DNA of 64,000 nucleotides from contig NZ_AP022573.1 in NCBI RefSeq assembly GCF_010729105.1, positions 3,968,001 through 4,032,000 on the forward strand, in the 5' to 3' direction. The stretch comes from Mycobacterium saskatchewanense. GTDB taxonomy: Bacteria > Actinomycetota > Actinomycetes > Mycobacteriales > Mycobacteriaceae. This document shows, in pieces, positions 51,444-59,404 of the stretch. The position numbers were made by a program, and so were the translations under genes. Position 1 is the first letter of the stretch; each line of letters starts with the position of its first letter. The notes beneath the pieces are model-generated. The model was not told where the DNA came from, did not search any database, and saw nothing but the letters and a program-made list of their open reading frames with translations.

Positions 51444-52436
51444 CTAGCCGTGCGCGCCCTCGACCGCGCCGTGGCCGCTGGCGCCGGTGGAGTCGGCGTC
51501 ACCCAGGGCTTGCTGTAGCTGGTCCAGCGGGCTGCCGCCGTCCCCGGTGCCGAGCCGGTGGCCCGGCACCGATCCGTTGCCCGTCACCGGGATGCGGTCG
51601 GGGCTGACGTCGTTGAACCCGCTGGGTCCCCCGGGCTCACCGTTTCCGCCGCCGCCGTTGGGGCCGAAGACGGGGCCGCCGGGGCCCGAGCCGCCCGTTC
51701 CGGGCGGCGGGGGCGGCGGTTCGGGCGTGGAGGTCGCCCCGGGCGCCGGCGGGGGCGGCAGGTTCGTCTTCGTCAGCGAGGTCGGCGGGGGCTGTGGGTT
51801 CATCGTCTGCGAGGGGGGCGGCGGCTTCGGCGGCAGGTGCAGCGCTTTGATCTTGTCGGCCAGCCGCGCCGCGGCGTCGTTGCGGATGCGGCGCCGGTCC
51901 GGGTTGGGGTCGGCGTTGTCCTGGAAACAGTGGGGCGGCGCGCCCGAGATGACCTGCAGGGCGCCGTTGTAGCGCTCCTCGGCGCGGGATTTGTCGCCGT
52001 TACCGGCGGCGATGTCGCCCTGCGTTTCACGGACCACTTCCAGGTTGACGCGCACCGCACAGGCGTCCGCGCCGGCGGAGCGGTCCAGGGCGGCGGCGAA
52101 CTGCCGTTCGGCGGTGTCGAGGTCGCCCTCCAGCACCGCCAGGTCACCGGCGATGAACGAGACCTTGCCCGGCTCGATGATGTTCAATCCGCTCAGGGCG
52201 GACACGTCGGAGCGCAGCGCGTCGATGTCGTGCTGGGCGAAGTCCGACACCGCGGCGTTGCCGATCAGCATGGTCGACACGATCTTGCCGATGCCGATCA
52301 GCAGCACCAGCGCGACCGGCAGCGAATACACGACAAGACGGCGACGCAGCCGCAACCGGGACGGCCCGCGCCGCCACCAGGCCGTCAAGCGCAGGCGGGC
52401 GCGGCGCGCGGCCGGGCGGGGATCACGTTGCAACAT
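51444..52436 (-). CDS. TPR-like membrane-anchored protein with Pro-rich tail, last gene of MoxR operon
   Basis: The product has 330 aa. A very basic N-terminus is followed by one membrane helix (~35-55), a short TPR-like region (residues ~85-150; FIAGDLAVLEGDLDTAERQFAAALDRS, DKSRAEERYNGALQVI), and a long disordered Pro/Gly-rich C-terminus. In other bacteria MoxR/VWA (Bat) operons often end with TPR proteins (BatC/BatE), which fits. It starts directly after the previous stop codon with no gap. The function is unknown; a scaffold for the VWA proteins is inference. Confidence 0.8.
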   Translation of the reverse strand: MLQRDPRPAARRARLRLTAWWRRGPSRLRLRRRLVVYSLPVALVLLIGIGKIVSTMLIGNAAVSDFAQHDIDALRSDVSALSGLNIIEPGKVSFIAGDLAVLEGDLDTAERQFAAALDRSAGADACAVRVNLEVVRETQGDIAAGNGDKSRAEERYNGALQVISGAPPHCFQDNADPNPDRRRIRNDAAARLADKIKALHLPPKPPPPSQTMNPQPPPTSLTKTNLPPPPAPGATSTPEPPPPPPGTGGSGPGGPVFGPNGGGGNGEPGGPSGFNDVSPDRIPVTGNGSVPGHRLGTGDGGSPLDQLQQALGDADSTGASGHGAVEGAHG

Positions 52437-53498
52437 CTACACACTCACTCGTCGGGGCGGGCGGTTGCGGCGGAATTCCCGCAGCGTCAGGTAGGCCTCG
52501 ACGAGAGCGAGGATCGCGGCCAGCCCGGTGAACAACCAGTACAGCTCGGTGCGCTCCACGGTGGACGAGGAAATCGCCGGGGCGTCGCTCGTGCCGGTCA
52601 CGTCGACGGCCGGGACCACCGGGGTGATGGGGCTGTTGTCGCGGTGGAAGTACGGCACCCCGAGTTGCCCGGCGACGCCCTTGAGCGCGTCCTCGTTCAG
52701 TGTCGAGTTGGCCGCCCGGTCGGACCGCTCGTCCCACTCGTAGACGAGGTCGCCGTTGGCGAACGCCTCCGGGATCGGCCCGCCGGCCGCCGTGCCGTAG
52801 CCCAGCACCGCGCCCCCGGCGATCGACTTGCGGGGGATGTCGAAGCTGCCCTGCGTGGCCCGGGAGCCGCCGGCGCCCTCCCCAAAATAGAAGACCAGGT
52901 TCTTCGAGTTCCGGTGCTGCTCGGTCGCCTCGGCGAGCTTGGCGCGCAGCAGCCCGTTCGCGGCCCCGGAGTCGACGGCGAACATGGCGTCGGGCGGCAC
53001 TTCCGTGTAGGTCGACAGGCCCTTGATCAGCGGCTTGAGGCTCCAGACGTCGTCGGACAACGGCCAGTCCAGGCTGGCTTTGGCCGCGAAGCTGATGACG
53101 GAGAAGCGGGCCCGCGGGTATTGGTCGATGAGCGCGGCGATGTCGCTGCGGATCCCCGACATGCGCGACTTGCCTTGCCCCGCCTCCTGGCCGAAGTCCT
53201 TCACCCGCCCGTCCACCGATCGGTCGATCACGAAGAACACGTTGGCCTCGGTCGACGCGGTGGACGCCCGGTTGCCGGTGTGGCCGCGGGAGTCGCCGTG
53301 CGGCAGCCCGGGGCGGGCGGCGGCCAGCACCAGCAGCAGGCCCGCGACGGTGAGCGCGCCCCAGCGCAGCACCACCCGCAGGTACCGGCCGGTGCCGGTG
53401 CGGACGAGGACGCGGTAGAGGGCGGCCATCCGGATCACGGTCAAGACGGCGGCGATCGCCGCCAGCAGGGCCGCGGGCACGATCGGTTCGAAGGTCAT
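52437..53498 (-). CDS. VWA-domain membrane protein (BatA/BatB-like) with altered MIDAS
   Basis: The product has 353 aa. Two N-terminal membrane helices (~7-24, 44-62), a VWA domain (~86-290) and a C-terminal helix (~318-336) form the classical Bat layout. The metal-site motif DxSxS is replaced by D92-R-S94-V-D96 (FFVIDRSVDG), and the usual TDG acid loop is FYFGEGAGG, so metal binding may be lost or changed. The start ATG 53498 overlaps the upstream stop codon as ATGA; the frame upstream of it is not coding. It is the sixth gene of the operon. Confidence 0.83.
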   Translation of the reverse strand: MTFEPIVPAALLAAIAAVLTVIRMAALYRVLVRTGTGRYLRVVLRWGALTVAGLLLVLAAARPGLPHGDSRGHTGNRASTASTEANVFFVIDRSVDGRVKDFGQEAGQGKSRMSGIRSDIAALIDQYPRARFSVISFAAKASLDWPLSDDVWSLKPLIKGLSTYTEVPPDAMFAVDSGAANGLLRAKLAEATEQHRNSKNLVFYFGEGAGGSRATQGSFDIPRKSIAGGAVLGYGTAAGGPIPEAFANGDLVYEWDERSDRAANSTLNEDALKGVAGQLGVPYFHRDNSPITPVVPAVDVTGTSDAPAISSSTVERTELYWLFTGLAAILALVEAYLTLREFRRNRPPRRVSV

Positions 53499-54583
53499 CG
53501 GCGCAGCACCGCCAGCGAAACGAACAACAGGCTGGCCATCAACAGCGCGCCCAGCAGCGGCACGTTCGGGTAGTCCCAGGAGCGGCTGGTGACGACGGTG
53601 CCGCTGGGCAGCACCACGTTGGGCGGGTTGGCGCGGATCTTGTCCAGCAGCGCGGCCAGCGTGGGGTCGGTCCCCGACGCACCGGCGGTGCCGGCCGGGT
53701 TGTAGACGCTGTAGCGGCCGTTGGTGACGCCCGCGATGGCGGCGAGCGCCTGGTTGGACTGCTCGGGGGACTTGACGACGTCCGCGCGGTTGATCACGTT
53801 GATCTGGACGCCGGCCCTGGTCGCCATGTCCTTGATCTGCTGGTCGGAGTAGAGCGACGGGCGCGTCTCGTCGGTTCCCCGAAAGTCGCTGTAGCCCAGG
53901 TAAATCAGGGAGCGGCGGTGGGTGCTCTTGTCCTCGAAAGAGGGGAAGCCGGTCATGCACAGCGCCAGGATGTCTTCCACGCTGCGGGCGTAGTCGACGT
54001 AGGCGACCTGACGCGAGAAGTCGTTGATGCCGGCGCGCAGCTCGTCGGCCTGTGGCCCGGGCAGTTCTTTGGCGGTGTCCAGCTGGTGCTGCAGGGCGGC
54101 CATGTCGGCGTAGCGGCCGAACTGGGACCCGGCGTAGGTGTAGTCGCGGGTCAACGGCACCACCCGTAGTGTCGGCGAGGTCAGCCCGATGCGCTGGGTG
54201 TGGTAGCTCTTGAGCTGGTCGTCGAAATAGTTGAGAAACCCGGCGGTGGTCGGGTCGGTGACCGGCTGCCCCACGCAGACCATGATGTCCTCGGGATGGA
54301 CGGCCTCGAAATTGCGGCTGGCGGAGGTGAATCCGGTGGGGCGCGAGGTGGTGAGCAGCGACGTCACGAACACCGCCACCAGCAGCACCAGCGTGATCAG
54401 CATGGACCAGTACTGGACGCGGGCCACCCGCGCGTATTCCGGCATCCCGGTGAGCCGCTCGACGTGGGCGAGCGGGCGCAGCACCTTGGTGATCTTCGGC
54501 ATCGGCGCGAGCATCCCCACCGCGAGCGCCGCCACCAACGCGACGAGACCGACGATCAGGACGGCCGGCCACTTCAGGTCCAT
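53495..54583 (-). CDS. VWA-like membrane protein lacking the MIDAS motif
   Basis: The product has 362 aa. Membrane helices at ~7-25, ~57-77 and ~342-360 flank a domain with VWA-like strand order (DIMVCVGQPVTD at 100-110 where DxSxS would be; LIYLGYSDFRG; VQINVINRADVV). None of the metal-binding Ser/Asp pairs is present. The ATG at 54583 has a near-perfect GGAGGTGA ribosome site about 7 bp upstream and overlaps the previous gene by 10 bp. With the following VWA gene it forms a pair, as BatA and BatB do, but both appear degenerate. Confidence 0.8.
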   Translation of the reverse strand: MDLKWPAVLIVGLVALVAALAVGMLAPMPKITKVLRPLAHVERLTGMPEYARVARVQYWSMLITLVLLVAVFVTSLLTTSRPTGFTSASRNFEAVHPEDIMVCVGQPVTDPTTAGFLNYFDDQLKSYHTQRIGLTSPTLRVVPLTRDYTYAGSQFGRYADMAALQHQLDTAKELPGPQADELRAGINDFSRQVAYVDYARSVEDILALCMTGFPSFEDKSTHRRSLIYLGYSDFRGTDETRPSLYSDQQIKDMATRAGVQINVINRADVVKSPEQSNQALAAIAGVTNGRYSVYNPAGTAGASGTDPTLAALLDKIRANPPNVVLPSGTVVTSRSWDYPNVPLLGALLMASLLFVSLAVLRR

Positions 54584-55047
54584 GTCCGGATCACCTCCGT
54601 CGTCGCGAGGGCGACGCGGTCGATGTCGGCGCGTTCGGTCGAGAATCGGGCGTCGTTCAGGGCGGCGAAAACCGGTGCAGCCGCAGCCAATTGCGGGTTG
54701 TCGGTGATGTCGCCGATGTGCATGTACTGCACGCGCGCGCCCGTGGACAAGTGCAGGAAGCTGCGCAGTGTGCGGCTCATCGCGGCGGCGGCCTGCCCGC
54801 CCGAGAGCTGACCGGCCCGGTACCGGCCGGCGATGGTAGCGATGGTGCGGGCGAAGCGCCGCCGCAGCAGCCGCGCGTGTAACACTCGGAGCACCGGGAC
54901 GCGGCGCAACTGGGCCGCCGGCAGCGTCCACACGTACACCCCGCCGTAGTAGCCGACGAGCGCCGCCGCGCAGAGGGCCGCTACCAGCCACCACCATCCC
55001 GAAAACCCGGTGGGCCCGCCGAGATAGCGCAGCAGCTCACCCGGCAT
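54574..55047 (-). CDS. DUF4381-like single-pass membrane protein
   Basis: The product has 157 aa. One membrane helix (~18-40) is followed by a basic arm (RRVPVLRVLHARLLRRRF) and a helical soluble domain (AGRYRAGQLSGGQAAAAMSRTLRSFLHL). Length, single helix and position between DUF58 and VWA genes match the DUF4381 component of MoxR operons; sequence similarity is only general, so the label is tentative. It overlaps the DUF58 gene by 11 bp and the next gene by 10 bp, so it is translationally coupled on both sides. Confidence 0.72.
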   Translation of the reverse strand: MPGELLRYLGGPTGFSGWWWLVAALCAAALVGYYGGVYVWTLPAAQLRRVPVLRVLHARLLRRRFARTIATIAGRYRAGQLSGGQAAAAMSRTLRSFLHLSTGARVQYMHIGDITDNPQLAAAAPVFAALNDARFSTERADIDRVALATTEVIRTWT

Positions 55048-55909
55048 GCTGGAACGCCTCGGTCAAAGCGACGAGCTCCGAGCGGATCTCGCTGCTGCCG
55101 GCGATGCGGGCGAAGCCGATCCCGCGGGTGGTCAGGAAATCCTCGAGGTGGGCGACACGGGCCGCTTCCCGGCGGCGGTAGGCGGCGATGATGCGCGGCC
55201 CCAGCGTGGCGCCGTTGAGGACGTAGGCACCGGTCGCGACGTCGTAGCCATCGCGCTCGCCCTCGGCGGAGCCGACGGCGGGCATGTCCGAAACCATCAC
55301 CCACATCAGGTCGTGGCGCCCGGACAGCTGCTGTAGGGCAGCGTCCAGCCGCGCGTCGACGTCGGGTTCGTCCGAGACGATGACGATCAGCATCCGGCGG
55401 CGATATCCCGCTGCGGCGTAATCCAATTGAGCGACGAGATCGCTGCCGGCCGGCTGGCCGGAGGTGTGGGCGTAGAACCGGTGCAGCAGGCTTTCGACGT
55501 GGGTCTCGCCGCGGCGCGGGCGAATGTTGGCGCTGCCGCGGGAGTCCCCGAATACCAGCGCGACCTCGTCCGAGCGGCCCAGCGTGATCAGCCCGATCGC
55601 GCCCATCGCGTGCAGCGCGACGTCGCGCTTGAGTTCCCCGCTGGGCGCCAGGGCCGTCATGTTGCGTCCGGCGTCGGCGATCAACAGGATCTTGTGGTGC
55701 TTCTCGGAGACGTAGCGCTTGATGAGCACCGAACCCGAACGCGCCGACGCCTTCCAGTCGATGTCGCGGATGTCGTCGCCGGCCACGTAGGGACGCAGGT
55801 CGTCGAACTCCAGGCTGCGGGTGTGCAGCAGCGCGTAGCGGCCGCCCTCCAGGAGGCCGCGGGTGTCGGTGCCGAAATATTGCTTGGCGCGGTTGAGATG
55901 CGTTCCCAT
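55037..55909 (-). CDS. DUF58 family protein of MoxR operon
   Basis: The product has 290 aa, soluble. The family signature FDDLRPYVAGDDIRDIDWKASARSG lies at about residues 36-60 (shown in parts: RPYVAGDDIRDIDW), followed by a VWA-like Rossmann region starting KILLIADAGRNMTAL and a SDEPDVDARLD strand. DUF58 proteins are encoded beside MoxR AAA+ ATPases almost universally and are thought to be their adaptors or substrates. It starts at ATG 55909, 6 bp after moxR. Confidence 0.92.
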   Translation of the reverse strand: MGTHLNRAKQYFGTDTRGLLEGGRYALLHTRSLEFDDLRPYVAGDDIRDIDWKASARSGSVLIKRYVSEKHHKILLIADAGRNMTALAPSGELKRDVALHAMGAIGLITLGRSDEVALVFGDSRGSANIRPRRGETHVESLLHRFYAHTSGQPAGSDLVAQLDYAAAGYRRRMLIVIVSDEPDVDARLDAALQQLSGRHDLMWVMVSDMPAVGSAEGERDGYDVATGAYVLNGATLGPRIIAAYRRREAARVAHLEDFLTTRGIGFARIAGSSEIRSELVALTEAFQHAG

Positions 55910-55915
55910 CTGCGC

Positions 55916-56920
55916 CTAGGGCACCCGCACCGCTTGCAGCACCGCGTCGACGACGGCTCGCGGGGTGACCTTGGCGCCGGTGGCTTCGAAGCTCAGGATC
56001 AGCCGGTGCGCCAGCACCCGATGGGCCAACTGCTGAATGTCTTCGGGCCGAACGTGATTCCGGCCGCGTAGCAGCGCCAGCGCGCGAGCGCTCTCGCAGA
56101 ACGCGATGGTCGCCCGCGGGGATGCCCCGTACTCGACGAACCGGCCCACCTGCGGCGGCAGCGCCTGGGGGTTGCGGGTCGCCGCGACCAGTTGGCTGGC
56201 GTAGTGCATCAGCGCGGGGTCCATGTGGATGTTGCGGACCACCGCCCGCAGCCGGCGCACGTCGTCCAGGCCCAGCACCGGATTTGCTTGCCGCTCTTTG
56301 TCGTAGACGCCGGCGTCGCGGCGCACCATAACTTCGACCTCCTCCTGCGCGGTCGGGTAGCGCAGGATGTCTTTGAGCATGAACCGGTCGGTCTGGGCCT
56401 CCGACAGCGGATAGGTGCCCTCCTGGTCCACCGGGTTCTGGGTGGCGATCACCAGGAATGGCTCGGGAATCGGATACACCGTTCCGGCGATGGTGGTCTG
56501 GCGTTCCTCCATGGCCTCGAGCATCGCGCTCTGCGTCTTCGCGCTGGAACGGTTGATCTCGTCGAGCAGCACGATATTGGCGTGCACCGGACCCAGTTGG
56601 GTGGCAAAGGAATTGGTGGCGGCCTCGTAAACCTGGGTGCCGAGAATGTCGCTGGGCAGCAGGTCCGGGGTGCACTGGATGCGCTGGAACCGCCCGTTGA
56701 TGGACTCGGCCACCACCCGGGCCGCCGTCGTCTTCGCCAGGCCCGGGACGCTCTCGATCAGCACGTGCCCGCCGGCGAGCAACCCGATCAGCAGCGACTC
56801 ACGCAGGTTGTCCTGCCCAACCACCTTGGCCGTGAACGCCTGCGACAACGCGGCGAGGCGGCGCTGTGCGGCGTCGATCTCCTGGTGGTTGGGTTGCACC
56901 CGTGCTGCTGCGGTCGTCAT
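55916..56920 (-). CDS. moxR: MoxR-type AAA+ ATPase
   Basis: The product has 334 aa. Walker A is LIESVPGLAKTT (about residues 54-65), Walker B VLLDEINRS (about 117-125), sensor 1 FLVIATQNPVDQEGTYPL, and the C-terminal lid has YGASPRATIAF (sensor 2 region). MoxR ATPases act as chaperones that mature or insert metal/VWA protein complexes. The full ATPase machinery is intact, in contrast to the degenerate VWA partners downstream. It starts at ATG 56920, 26 bp after the first gene of the operon. H37Rv has other moxR paralogues, but I recall none at this locus. Confidence 0.94.
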   Translation of the reverse strand: MTTAAARVQPNHQEIDAAQRRLAALSQAFTAKVVGQDNLRESLLIGLLAGGHVLIESVPGLAKTTAARVVAESINGRFQRIQCTPDLLPSDILGTQVYEAATNSFATQLGPVHANIVLLDEINRSSAKTQSAMLEAMEERQTTIAGTVYPIPEPFLVIATQNPVDQEGTYPLSEAQTDRFMLKDILRYPTAQEEVEVMVRRDAGVYDKERQANPVLGLDDVRRLRAVVRNIHMDPALMHYASQLVAATRNPQALPPQVGRFVEYGASPRATIAFCESARALALLRGRNHVRPEDIQQLAHRVLAHRLILSFEATGAKVTPRAVVDAVLQAVRVP

Positions 56921-56946
56921 CGCGGCCTTTCACGTCAACGGTTGGT

Positions 56947-58140
56947 TTACCGAAAGCTCAGCGCCGGTGGCGTTTTGGCCACGTCGGCGGATCCGGACAG
57001 GAACTGGGTGGCGTCGCCCTGCTTGGTGGCGCCGCCGGTGGTCTTGACGGAGATCGACGCCTTGACCTGACCGAAGAACGTCAACTCCAGCCGGTAGGGG
57101 TCGAAGTTGTCGAACTTGACCGCGCTGATGTCGGCGGGACCCCACGCGGCCGTGCCGTCGGCCAGGCCGTAAGGGTCCACGCTCATTGGGCAGCCCGGTG
57201 GCGCCAAAAGGTTCGACTTCTGGCAGTTGGCCATCGCGGCGCTCAGCTGGTCCCGCGCCGCGTCGCGGCCCTTGTCGGACAACGCGAACGTGGTCTGCAA
57301 CCAGGGCAACCCCATCATCGTGAGTTGGTCCAGCAGTAGCGGTTTGGTGGTCACCGTCATGTACGGGTTGGTGGTGCCGACGTCCATCCAGCCCGGGAAC
57401 ACGTACACGGTGGAATCGCCGACGGGCTTTCCGAAGAAGGTCAGCGTCTTGGCCGCGGCATTGCCCGCCGTGGAGGCGGGGTCGGGGGAGACCTTGATCG
57501 CGGCCGTGTTCAGCTTCCAGCTGCCGTGGTCCTTCTTGACCTCCAGAGTGGAGTCGGAGACCTTGTCACCGAACGTGGCGACGACGTGGACCTGGGCCAT
57601 GCCGAGGGGCCCGCCCGCGCCGGTCGAGTCGTCGTTGAGGATCCGCACGTTGGTGATGGGCCATTGCGCCACTTGCTTTTTCAGGACCTCGTCAGTCAGG
57701 AACTCCTTGCTCGCGGGCTGGTCGGCGCTGTACGACAGGGCCGTCTCGGCGTCGCCGTTGGCGAGCGCCTGCAGGTAGTCCTTGACCACGTCGCCGGCCG
57801 AGCCGCCGCCGTGGCCGGCCCGGCCGGTCAGGGTGATCGCCAGGACGATGGCCACCACCAGGACCACCGCCCCACCGGCCGCGAGCGTGACGAACAACGG
57901 CTTGCGGTTCTTCGGCGGCTGAAACGGCGGGCCGGGCGGTGGCTGCCAGGGCCCGCCCGGGGGCGGCTGCTGTGCTGGCCACCCGCCCGAATGCGGCGGT
58001 TGCTGCGGCTGCCACCCCGCCGGTTGTGGTTGCCAACGATCGGCCGGCGGCGCCGGGGGCGGCGCCCAACCGCCCGGTGGGGGGTACGGCCCGGCGAAAG
58101 TGGGCGCGTTGGGGTCGACCCCACCAGACCAATCGGTCAC
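56947..58140 (-). CDS. Pro-rich membrane protein heading the MoxR operon
   Basis: The product has 397 aa. Residues 1-76 are a Pro/Gln/Trp/Gly-rich cytosolic region; a membrane helix lies at ~82-104; the exterior part starts with a DUF4878/NTF2-like motif (GDVVKDYLQALANGDAETALSY) at ~115-200, then a second beta-rich domain (~205-395) with a C-x-C pair spaced as NCQKSNLLAPPGCPMSVD. It resembles lipoprotein-like sensor or substrate-binding proteins of actinobacteria. The start GTG 58140 has GGGGAGG 6 bp upstream. It precedes moxR by 26 bp on the same strand, so it is probably the first gene of the operon. Confidence 0.82.
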   Translation of the reverse strand: MTDWSGGVDPNAPTFAGPYPPPGGWAPPPAPPADRWQPQPAGWQPQQPPHSGGWPAQQPPPGGPWQPPPGPPFQPPKNRKPLFVTLAAGGAVVLVVAIVLAITLTGRAGHGGGSAGDVVKDYLQALANGDAETALSYSADQPASKEFLTDEVLKKQVAQWPITNVRILNDDSTGAGGPLGMAQVHVVATFGDKVSDSTLEVKKDHGSWKLNTAAIKVSPDPASTAGNAAAKTLTFFGKPVGDSTVYVFPGWMDVGTTNPYMTVTTKPLLLDQLTMMGLPWLQTTFALSDKGRDAARDQLSAAMANCQKSNLLAPPGCPMSVDPYGLADGTAAWGPADISAVKFDNFDPYRLELTFFGQVKASISVKTTGGATKQGDATQFLSGSADVAKTPPALSFR

Positions 58141-58309
58141 CGCAACCTCCCCATGTCAGCTCCCCGTCCCGGGAATCCCACCTTGGGCAGTATTCAGCAA
58201 GGTGCGGATATCGCCAGTCACCCGGGACCGGACCCGCCCCGATCAGGCCAGGACCACTGCGAATCACTCTATCGACCCTGCGGCCGCGCCGACGCCGTTC
58301 GATCCGCGC
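58141..58309 (-). promoter_or_regulatory. Probable promoter region of the MoxR operon
   Basis: This 169-bp gap separates php from the same-strand Pro-rich gene. TAGAGT (complement of 58266-58271) fits a TANNNT -10 about 125 bp upstream of the GTG, but no matching -35 is seen, so the assignment is weak. I see no gene in it. Confidence 0.3.
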
Positions 58310-59287
58310 TTAGTAGGCGCCCTGGCGCTCGAAGATGCGGCGCGGGTTGTCGACCAGCATGGTGTGAAGCTGCTCGTCGGTGACGCCGCGCTGCTTGAGC
58401 GCGGGGATCACGTCGTTGTGGATGTGCAGGTAGTGCCAGTTCGGCGCCATCTGCGGCACCAGCGCCTCGGGGAGCGCGTCAAAGTAGCAGTTGGCGTCGT
58501 GGGAGAGCACCATCTTGTCGGCGTGCCCGCGCTCGCACATCTCCGCCACGATCCTGACCCGCTCCTCGAACGGTGAGATGAGGTCGAGGCCGAAGCGATC
58601 CATGCCGAGGTAAGACCCCGCGGCGATGAGTTCCTCGAGGTAGCCGACGTCGGTGCTGTCGCCGGAGTGACCGATGACCACGCGGGTCAGATCGACCCCC
58701 TCCTCCTCGAAGATTCGCTGCTGCTCGAGACCGCGGCGGAGCCCGGCGTGGGTGTGCGTGGAGATCGGCACGCCGGTGCGTTTGTGCGCCTGGGCCACGG
58801 CCCGCAGCACCCGCTCGACTCCCGGCGTGAGGCCGGGCTCGTCGGTGGCGCACTTGAGGATTCCGGCCTTCACGCCGGTGTCGGCGATGCCCTGCTCGAT
58901 GTCGCGGACGAACATCTCGGTCATGATCTCCGGGCCGCCGAGCAGCCCGCCGGGGCCTTCGTAGTGGAACCGGAACGGCACGTCGCTGTAGGTGTAAAGA
59001 CCAGTCGCCACAACGATATTCAGCTCGGTGGCCGCCGCCACGCGCGCGATGCGCGGAATGTAGCGGCCCAGCCCGATCACGGTCAGGTCGACGATCGTGT
59101 CCACGCCGCGGGCCTTGAGCTCGTTCAGCCGAGTGATGGCGTCGCCCACCCGCTGCTCCTCGTCGCCCCAGGCGTCGGGGTAATTCTGGGCGATCTCGGT
59201 GGTCATGATGAACACGTGCTCGTGCATGAGGGTCACGCCAAGATCGGCGGTATCGACGGGTCCGCGGGCGGTATTGAGTTCTGACAC
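58310..59287 (-). CDS. php: Phosphotriesterase-like lactonase Php
   Basis: The product has 325 aa, a TIM-barrel binuclear metal hydrolase. Metal ligands are H22 and H24 (TLMHEHVF), carboxylated K145 (AGILKCATD), the histidines in ISTHTHAGL and VIGHSGDSTD, and the Asp in VLSHDANCYF. This matches Rv0230c closely; such PTE-like lactonases hydrolyse acyl-homoserine or other lactones, with weak phosphotriesterase activity. The start GTG 59287 (VSELNTARGPVDTADLG) is 7 bp after TAGCAT. It is divergent from fadE4. In H37Rv a vapC gene lies downstream; here the MoxR operon takes its place. Confidence 0.95.
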   Translation of the reverse strand: MSELNTARGPVDTADLGVTLMHEHVFIMTTEIAQNYPDAWGDEEQRVGDAITRLNELKARGVDTIVDLTVIGLGRYIPRIARVAAATELNIVVATGLYTYSDVPFRFHYEGPGGLLGGPEIMTEMFVRDIEQGIADTGVKAGILKCATDEPGLTPGVERVLRAVAQAHKRTGVPISTHTHAGLRRGLEQQRIFEEEGVDLTRVVIGHSGDSTDVGYLEELIAAGSYLGMDRFGLDLISPFEERVRIVAEMCERGHADKMVLSHDANCYFDALPEALVPQMAPNWHYLHIHNDVIPALKQRGVTDEQLHTMLVDNPRRIFERQGAY

Positions 59288-59294
59288 CCGTCTG

Positions 59295-59300
59295 ATGCTA
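59295..59300 (-). promoter_or_regulatory. Candidate near-leaderless -10 element of php
   Basis: TAGCAT on the minus strand ends 7 bp before GTG 59287 with no ribosome site between. Confidence 0.4.
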
Positions 59301-59404
59301 GGTCCGTCGCCGCCGGGCCGACAGGGGCCGCCGACAGTGGCGGTTTGCCCGGTGCGAGCAGTACCGTCACCCTCGTCTTGGTTCCGGCCGTCGGGAGGCG
59401 CGTC

